Shown here piece by piece: positions 57,110 to 64,000 of a stretch of DNA of 64,000 bases. The notes under the pieces are model-generated. The model was given only the letters and a program-made list of their open reading frames with translations, was not told where the DNA came from and ran no database searches. How positions within the stretch are numbered: the first letter of the stretch is position 1; each line of letters starts with the position of its first letter. Where the stretch lies: the NCBI GenBank assembly GCA_030035585.1, contig CM057462.1, positions 69,598,734-69,662,733 on the forward strand, read 5' to 3'. A program made the position numbers and the translations under genes. The stretch is from Dugong dugon. Taxonomy: Eukaryota; Chordata; Mammalia; Sirenia; Dugongidae.

Positions 57110-57400
57110 CATTCAGGCAACGGCACAGACTCACTGACACCTACTATGTGCCCAGTCCTGCACCAGACATTGGGTATGAAGTAATGAACGAAACAGTCAC
57201 TACCCATTCCAAGCTTGAAGTCTAGTGGGAGAGCAAGCCATCCATGAAATACACAAACACACCATTTTTATACCCAATTTCATTGTGATCACACAGGGGA
57301 ATCGCTCAAAGTCAGAAGAGTATAGGAGGACAAAGGGAGTGGGTGTGGGCAGAGTGAGGTCAAGGAAGGCCTCCCGGGTGAAGGGGCTTAAAGGCCCGAG
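57110..57400 (-). repeat. L2 remnant, antisense
   Basis: CTGACACCTACTATGTGCCC, then AAGCTTGAAGTCTAGTGGGA and GTCAAGGAAGGCCTCCCGGG: reversed L2 order. Confidence 0.75.
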
Positions 57401-57624
57401 CAGACTCGGCTCTGGGAGAGAGACTCATGGCCCGAGGGGCCTCTGTGATGTGCTCCTACAGATCTCTGCCTGGAGTCTCACTGACTCGTAGGACCTCCTT
57501 TGGGACAGGCATAGCAATACCACAGAGTCATGGGGCCATGTTTTCGGAGGGTGTGTGGCCTGCTTGGGGTGGTTTATCTGTTCCCAAATAAATCCCAGAC
57601 ATATAGGGCTCCTATATGTTGACC

Positions 57625-57923
57625 AGGAAGAAGTACAGCCAGAGTGCTCCTTAGAAGCAAGAATGGCGAGACTCCGTATCACGTACTTTGAACATGTTAT
57701 CAGGAGGGACAGTCCCTGGAGAAGGACATCATGCTTGATAAAGTAGAGGGTCAGCAAAAAAGAGGAAGACTCTCAACAAGATGGACTGACACAGTGGCTG
57801 CAATGATGGGTTCAAACATAGCAACAATTGTGAACATGGCACAGGACAAGGCAGTGTTTCGTTCTGATGTACATAGGATTGCTGTGAGCTGGAACCAACT
57901 CGATGGCACCTAACAATAACAAC
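57625..57923 (+). mobile_element. RTE-clade LINE fragment, sense 3' end
   Basis: GAAGTACAGCCAGAGTGCTC, TATCAGGAGGGACAGTCCCT and the end CGATGGCACCTAACAATAAC are the sense strand of the sequences at 47.7 and 51.7 kb. Confidence 0.92.
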
Positions 57924-57931
57924 ATGTTGAC

Positions 57932-58146
57932 TGAGGAGCCCTGGTGTTGCAGTGGTTAAAGCACTTGGCTGCTAACCAAAAAAAGGTCGGTAGTTCGAAC
58001 CACCAGCTTCTCCTTGGCAGAAAGATGTGGCAGTCTGCTCCCGTAAAGATTACAGCCCAGGAAACGCTATGGGGCAGTTCTATTCTGTTCTACAGGGTCG
58101 CTAAGAGTTGGAATCGACTCGATGGCAATGGGTTTGATTTTTGGTT
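57932..58146 (+). repeat. Afrotherian SINE, sense, directly after an RTE copy
   Basis: The copy is complete, from GGAGCCCTGGTGTTGCAGTG to GTTGGAATCGACTCGATGGC and a TTTGATTTTTGGTT end. The last 40 bp or so before the A/T-rich end match the tail of the RTE fragment beside it. Confidence 0.95.
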
Positions 58147-58158
58147 TATATGTTGACC

Positions 58159-59974
58159 CTACAATAACAGTTTTATTCCACCCAAGACTTGTTTACTTAG
58201 GGGCACAATGGGGGATTGTGGCAGCCACAGCGGATGTGGGTGGGGTCACAGAGCAGCAGTTACAGCTGTAAAGGAACAACCCGCTGTCCAGGCTGGCCCC
58301 ATGGGCAGGATGAGGGCAAGACCCCTTGCAGAGACCAAGGTCCTACCTAGGCTTGAGCTTTGAGGTCTCTCTCATGGCCCCCCAGCAGCAGGAGGGACAG
58401 ACCCCTCCCCCACAACTGAGGGCAGGGGGACCAGACGTGGATTTCTGAGGCCTGCTCCTTCCCTGGCATGGAGCGGAACAGGGAGGGTGGTGGTGCCCCC
58501 AGCCACGTGCCACAGGCAGCCGCGTGACAGCCCTCAGGAGCCAGCCCGCTGCCCGTTTAATGAGTGGCACACCGCTGAGCCGTGAGTTAACCAGTCCAGC
58601 CGTGCAGGCTGGCACATGGGATGCCAGAGCCCCTAGGACAGTGGTCTGGACCTGGGGGCTGGGAACTGGGCTCTGGCAGGAAGTTACTGACACTAGGGGT
58701 CCACCATGTGTAGGAGCTAGAGGTCAGTGAAATCATGCCCTACGAGTGGGGCAAGATGCTGAAAGCAGAAGCAGTACCTATCTTCTCCCGGCCATGAACC
58801 TCAGCTCCATGGTACCTCGGCTGGTTGGACGCTGCTGTGGTAATGTCACATGTCCTAGGCCTCTGACTTTAATTCTCGGGCAATCTAGATTCAGTCAGCT
58901 GGGCTGGGCAAGGCTGAGCTCGCAGTGGAGAGCAGAGCAAGCCTACCTTTCTCCAGAGGTAAACTGGAGGGAAGGAGCAGAAATGCTCCCTCTGTGGGGT
59001 TTTCTGAGTCCTCTTTTGCCCTTCCTTTCCCAGCTCTCCTTGGGGGGAACACCTCCACTTCTCTGGGGTGACTCAGTCCACTGCTGGCAAGCCCTTTTGA
59101 ATGCTGCATAGCTTTTTCTTCTCCTCGCATAATCTTTCCTATTCCAAACCTCTCGTTTTCCTGTGGGTGGGTGGCTGTGTCACTGATATTAACTGTCCCG
59201 ACGGTGGTCATCGGCTCCGAGGTGCCCACAAAAGAACCCCTTTGTGCTCAAGGTCTGACCCAGACTTGCAGCCTGTCTGCCTAACTTGGCTCAACCCTGC
59301 GGACTGGCTGTGCTCCAGGCTTCTCGTGCCCATCACCCAGAGCCCACAGTCTGCCCCTCACAGCTCTCCCTCCCTTCCTTGCTCACACCTCGCTGAAGAA
59401 TTAAACCCTAATGTCACGTTTCTCCTCTGGGTTGGCCTGTCTGTGCCCTTCCACCCCTTCCAGAGGCTCTGAGTGGCTACTTCCAGGACAAAGCCACCTC
59501 CATGGGCACAATGGGTGATCTCCAGGACAGGGGCTGCCCTGCCCTGCACCCAAGCTCTCCCAGTCTGCACAGAATGGAGGCCTTGGAGCCTCCCTTCCAC
59601 GGTGTGGTAGGTGAGTTGGCTGATCATCCTTCACGACCTCTCCTGCTCCTGCCACACACACAATAAGACCCTCAGATGCCCCCTTACCCTTAGAGCCCAT
59701 CACTGATTAAAGAGACACCAAGGCAGCAGTGTCCATTGCTGTACAAGGACTGTAGTCTTTCTTGGGTTAACAACTCCCCCACCCTCTGCCCCTGCCCAGC
59801 TGGGTGAGCCACACTGAGCAGTCACTTACGTGAGCACTTTACATAGCCCTCTGCCCCGGCCTGTTCACTACACTGGATGGGATCCTGGAACTCAGGCTGA
59901 TCAGCGTTGAGGGTAGAATCCGAATCTCCCACTATCCCTCACTGGCAGAGACAGGACCCTGTGCTGGGGGTTAG
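58159..59974. other. SLC6A9 first-intron region
   Basis: I see no exon, RNA gene or clear repeat here. ATGGGCTCTAAG|GTAAG on the - strand near 59,690 resembles the end of a short first exon, but its peptide does not match any GlyT1 start I know. Confidence 0.35.
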
Positions 59975-60110
59975 AACCCTGGGTTCTAGAGCCTGCTCCT
60001 CCAGTGACCCTGAGAGTGTCACTTCCACTCTCAGTGTACTTATCTACGAAATCAGGCGATAGATGAGATAACCTCAGTAGATCTGCTGATATTCTGTAGT
60101 TCTGCCTCGC
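59975..60110 (+). repeat. MIR SINE, sense
   Basis: GAGCCTGCTCCTCCAGTGAC, GTGTCACTTCCACTCTCAGT and TATCTACGAAATCAGGCGAT keep the MIR order. Confidence 0.6.
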
Positions 60111-60184
60111 CTAGATTTTTGCTATTTTTGACTCTCCCTTGTATTTTCCATTAGTTCCCGTCAGCTTTCTAGATTACTTTTTAA

Positions 60185-60340
60185 AAATGGTTTTACTGTT
60201 TTTTTTTCTGATTATAGAAGTATTATAAGCATATTGCAAAAAAAAAAAAAAGAAACAAAAAACTGGAAAATACAGAAAAGCATAAAGAAGAACAAAGCTG
60301 CAAAGCCCACTCCCAGAGGTACCCATCGATACCATGATGG
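60185..60340. repeat. Old interspersed repeat, family not named
   Basis: ATTATAGAAGTATTATAAGC, an A-run, then GGAAAATACAGAAAAGCATA resembles a widespread mammalian repeat that I remember but cannot name with certainty. Confidence 0.4.
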
Positions 60341-61020
60341 TGTACTCTCTCCTTTCTTGCAGTCTCATAGAGAGAGCCCAGATTTCTACCCTGGCCAGTG
60401 GTTCCCGCCCCTCTTAGATCAGCGCCCACAAGATATTTTTGTGAATTGTGAGCTCCCTCCTCCTGCTATTGGTGGACACTGAGGATTCCTGGAGCTGCCC
60501 TGGCTGGGCCAGCCCCACTGGGATCCAGCAGCCTCTTGTTTAGGACTCTTCAGCCCCAGGGTTTGCTCATGGGATGAAGTCCCATCCAAAACAAACTTTT
60601 ATGGAGGAGAGCGGGCAAGACCCCACATCTCAGACTGCCTGTAGGCCAAATCCAGATCACTGGCAGCTTTCTCTGAGTCCCAGTGGGGAATTCAGGCAGA
60701 ACAGCCATTACAGTAAATTACTGCTGCCTCAGAAGACCCCATCACATCCCACCTCTCACCCCTTGGTTCTTGTTCCCCCAAGTTCTTTCCCATTAGTTCA
60801 GGGACGAGGCTGGCCCTTAGGTAGCAAGTGCCCTGCAAGGACAGAGCCTGGTGCCCTTCACCTTCACAACACTGAGTGGGGCCAGAGACACCCAGCAGAG
60901 GCTCTGATTTCTGGCCTCAGTATCCAGACATGAAGCAGGGTCAGGGGCCAGAGATTAAGAAACGGGAAAATATACCCTGGTGTAAGCAACATGCAGAGGA
61001 AATCAGTGCGTCCTGTGCAA

Positions 61021-61213
61021 ACAGTTTGCTTTTGACTGCTAACCTAAAGGTTGGTGGTTCAAACCCACCGACTGACACCATGGAAGAAAGGCCTGGTGAT
61101 CTTCTGTAAAGATTACAGCCAAGAAAACCCTATGGAGCAGCTTTAATCTGCTACATATAGGGTTGCTATGAGTGGGCATCCATTCTACAGCAACTTTTTT
61201 TTTTTTTTTTTTT
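61021..61213 (+). repeat. Afrotherian SINE, sense, head lost
   Basis: It starts at TGACTGCTAACCTAAAGGTT, keeps the B-box-like GGTTCAAACCC and GGTTGCTATGAGTGGGCATC, and ends in a 21-base T-run. It is of the older subtype (GAAGAAAGGCCTGGTGATCT). Confidence 0.88.
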
Positions 61214-62429
61214 GCCTCAAGAAGAACCTCAGAGCAACCTCTGGGCACTTCTCAGGACTCCAGGTACCTGCAGGAACCCAGGTCTTCATACAGCAGGTAA
61301 AAGAGCAAGAACATGCCCTGTACTGTTTTGTCACAGAGCCCTGATTGGCAGACAATGACCTGCCAATATTCTGTACAACAGACAGAAGACTGGTACTCCC
61401 AGTCACACCAGGCTCTCTGCTCCAGGCCCTAGGGGGAAGTGATGGAGGAGACCAGGTGGGCTATGCCCATCCTCTCACCTTCAGCCCTGGAGGAGCTGAG
61501 CAGCCTGGGAGACGGGAGGGAGCAGCCCTGCCCTCGCGCTGGGGCAGCTATTAGCGGCCTCCACCCCAGTCAGTTGGCAGCGGGCTGCCACTTTGGTTTC
61601 TGACCCAAGCAATCCTAAGGTATGAAGGTAGCCCCACATAATGCTTCTCCAAAACCCAACCCACGTCTCCCCAGAGTACATTCCTTCTCTTGCCTTCTGA
61701 AGGTCAAGTCAGGATGCACCACTGGGAGAGTGGCTTTCCTGGTCCCCTCACCCTCACTGCCATAAGCCACATTGTACCCTTGTGCCCAACATCCCTGCCC
61801 ATCTCCCAGCTTCCAGGGATGAGGGCACCCGGGCTCACACCCCACTGGGTACTCGCCCTGGAGGCTGGTGAACATCCAGCGGGGTCTCTTTCCTCCCCAC
61901 TCAGACTCTTGCCCCATCCCCTTCCCCCACACCTCACTCCCGAGTCCATGTAAACGGTCCCCTGCCCCCTCACCGGTTGCCTGTCCCCTCACCCACTCTC
62001 CCCATAGGAGTAACTGCCATGGCACAGACAATGAGGCTGTATTGATCAGTACAATTCCTGGGCACCTCCGGGCCGTCTCCCCGGGAGCTAGGACAATGCA
62101 GCTTTGATACACAGAGCAGATTCTCAGCAGGTCGTTGGGCTGGGGGAGCCCTCACACCCCCACTCTCCTCCTCCCTCGCCCCCACCACACAGCCAACTCT
62201 TCCTGTACTCCTTTGCACAGTTGCAACTTTCTGGGTCACTTTTGCTAGTGTCTGTCTCACTCTCTGGCTGTGACTGCCCCTCCCTGGCACAGACCATTCG
62301 GCCCTTCTCCCCACCCCCAGCCCCAGCCTCCATGCCCTCCTGGCACCAGGGAGGGGGCTGTGACCTTATGGAAGGTGACTGACCTGCTCTGGGGAGGCGG
62401 GGGCCACGGGTCCACCTGCCGAGGCCATC
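61214..62429. other. SLC6A9 first-intron region
   Basis: No repeat, exon or RNA gene that I can support. Short open stretches exist on both strands without recognisable similarity. Confidence 0.35.
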
Positions 62430-62780
62430 CCAGGGTGAGTACTCAGAGCTCGCGTGTCTCCGCAGCTCATTCACACCTCTGCCAGCTCCAGCAACACTGA
62501 CGCATCCCCTGCCTCTTCCACTGCTGGGCTGGGCAGCGTCTATTACTTTCACCTCATCTCCTCCCGAAGCTCTGCCTCCCCCTTCCCCTTGCCCTCCCGC
62601 TCCGGCCAGTCCCCGTGCTCCGGAGCTAGTGAGTGAGGCGTGGGGTTTGTTGTGTTTTGTTCCCAGCAAGTTACTGGAACAAAAAACACACACACACGTG
62701 CTCACAACCACAGAGCAAGGCAGGGCGAGCGCGGGAGAGTGAGAGGGGCGGGCCTCAGGGCCTGGCTGCAGTCTGAGGCC
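62430..62780 (-). promoter_or_regulatory. SLC6A9: GC-rich block, possible internal SLC6A9 promoter
   Basis: CpG and GC content rise locally. On the - strand there are GGATGCGTCAGTGT (CRE-like TGCGTCA) and several purine-rich stretches. An (AC)n run lies at 62,686-62,698. SLC6A9 is known to use alternative promoters, but no first exon with a known GlyT1 start could be placed here. The promoter role is a guess. Confidence 0.3.
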
Positions 62781-63189
62781 ACAGGCCTGGCACTTAGTAG
62801 GTTCTTAGTATGGTGGTGGTATGCTGAGAGAGTGATGGGCACTAGAGACGGCCACGGGGCAGGAAGTTGGAGAGCACAGTCCACAGGTCACTCCAAAGCA
62901 TCTCAACACCACTGAGAGTGGAGTGGACTGGGGAGGTTGGGTCCTGAGGCTGTTCTTTCCTCCCTGCAGCTGGGGACCCTCAACCAGCCAAGTAGATGGG
63001 AGTCTTCACGGGAGCATGTGACTGACCATACAAGAAAGCTCTGGCTCTAGTGAGCTGAGCTGTCACCTGTCAGAAGAAAGATGGTGTTAGTCAAGAGGGT
63101 GGTCATCACAGAGTGCAGACAAAGGGGGCAGGCACCGACTAAGAACCCATGGGGATTTGTACAGTGTTTGCCCAGAATCTGAAATGCTA

Positions 63190-63392
63190 GGGAGTCCCTG
63201 AGTGTAGAAATGGTTAATGTACTCGGCTGCTAACTGAAAGGTTGGCAGTTCAAGCCTACCCAGAGGAGCCTTGAAAGGAAGGTTTGGTGATCTACTTAGA
63301 AAAATAAGCCAAGAAAACCTTATGGAGCACAACTCTACTCTGACACACATGGGGTTGCCATGAGTCACGGTCAACTCGACGGCAACTGGTCT
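63190..63392 (+). repeat. Afrotherian SINE, sense, older subtype
   Basis: GGGAGTCCCTGAGTGTAGAA, TGCTAACTGAAAGGTTGGCA and TGAGTCACGGTCAACTCGAC. It has the same layout as the copy at 40.9 kb. Confidence 0.9.
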
Positions 63393-63754
63393 GGGAGTGT
63401 GTGCTGCGTCAACCAGGTACAGTTCAGCAGTGGCCACCATGACTAGGGTGAGCTGTCACTCAGACCCATCCCTATCCCTCTTCTCTGAGGCCACAGTCAC
63501 TGGTCAGTCCCCAGAAGATCCTGACACACCATGAACCCATAGACAAGAAGGTAGGCATGAGTGTTCTGGTAAGGGAAGGTATAGCTCCCTTTGAAAACTG
63601 GAAGGTGGCAGAGGGCCTGGTACATGGTAGGATCTAGTAAACATCCACTGAATGGAGGCATGCATGAATTTGGGTGTAAAGGTTTGCTTTTCTGTGAGTT
63701 TGGTAAGTATGGTAACCCCATAGGAAACAGGGCAGGATAACATTAAAACAACAA

Positions 63755-63931
63755 CAACAAAACCCCACTGAATTTATGTTAATGGTGGTAGAATAATTCG
63801 GAAAAGGATAGTGATAATGGTTGCACAGCATACAGAATGTAATCAATGTCACTGAATAATACACGTAAAAATTGTGGAATTAGCAAATATTTTGTTATGT
63901 ATATTTTTACCATAATTAAAAAAAAAAAAAG
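63755..63931 (+). mobile_element. L1 3' end, sense, 5'-truncated
   Basis: GATAATGGTTGCACAGCATA, CAATGTCACTGAATAATACA, TTGTTATGTATATTTTTACC and a poly(A) run form the classic end of older mammalian L1s. Confidence 0.88.
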
Positions 63932-63932
63932 G

Positions 63933-64000
63933 TTGGGCACAGGCTTTAGAATCACACGGGCCTGCCCATTTTTCCCTATATATGACCTGAGGCAAGTCAC
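63933..64000 (+). repeat. MIR SINE, sense, cut by the window edge
   Basis: GGCTTTAGAATCACACGGGC, then GACCTGAGGCAAGTCAC at the last base. Confidence 0.75.

Noticed and set aside
59680..59703. ATGGGCTCTAAG followed by GTAAGG on the - strand as the GlyT1a first exon
   Set aside because: The encoded MGSK does not match the GlyT1a start as I recall it, and the phase relative to NGAVPSE was not convincing.
62124..62711. - strand frame of 195 codons as a possible GlyT1 alternative first exon
   Set aside because: Its peptide does not resemble the GlyT1a or GlyT1b start, and no donor in the right phase could be tied to the acceptor at 55440.

Overview
The window is nuclear DNA of a placental mammal. 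Six genes sit in the order IPO13 (3' part), DPH2, ATP6V0B, B4GALT2, CCDC24 (all + strand), then SLC6A9 (- strand, tail to tail with CCDC24). From memory this is the order on human chromosome 1p34. The lineage is Afrotheria, most likely elephant or a close relative. The evidence is about ten tRNA-derived SINEs of the afrotherian type (head GGAGCCCTGGTGG, tail ending GTCGCTATGAGT..GGAATCGACTCGATGGCA) and several fragments of an RTE-clade LINE that ends in the same tail. I cannot separate elephant from manatee or hyrax by eye.

Layout. 1-6.7 kb holds the last eight exons of importin-13. 8.6-11.5 kb holds complete DPH2 (six exons, 489 aa). 11.6-12.2 kb is a cluster of two hAT-type DNA transposons with a SINE between them. 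13.7-17.2 kb holds complete ATP6V0B (eight exons, 205 aa), with E-boxes of CLEAR type just upstream. 17.9-34.4 kb is B4GALT2, with a CpG-island first exon, six coding exons (369 aa) and a 9 kb intron filled by an L2 relic and an antisense L1 that carries nested insertions. 34.7-38.8 kb is CCDC24 (eight exons, 317 aa). 38.8-64 kb is SLC6A9 (glycine transporter GlyT1). Its twelve common coding exons encode 623 aa; its alternative first exons were not found and probably lie partly beyond the right edge.

The genes are housekeeping or broadly expressed and have unrelated jobs: nuclear transport, diphthamide synthesis, V-ATPase proton channel, Golgi galactosylation, a coiled-coil protein and glycine uptake. 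They are packed closely and are not an operon. All exon joins were made by hand from GT-AG (one GC-AG) sites, with the reading frame checked across every junction. I found no novel multi-gene system. The points most worth a second look are small: a GC-AG intron and an apparently broken GlyT1c cassette exon in SLC6A9, overlapping poly(A) signals of convergent genes, E-boxes at ATP6V0B, a splice-donor-like minisatellite in B4GALT2, and several retrotransposon insertions whose target-site duplications can be read directly.
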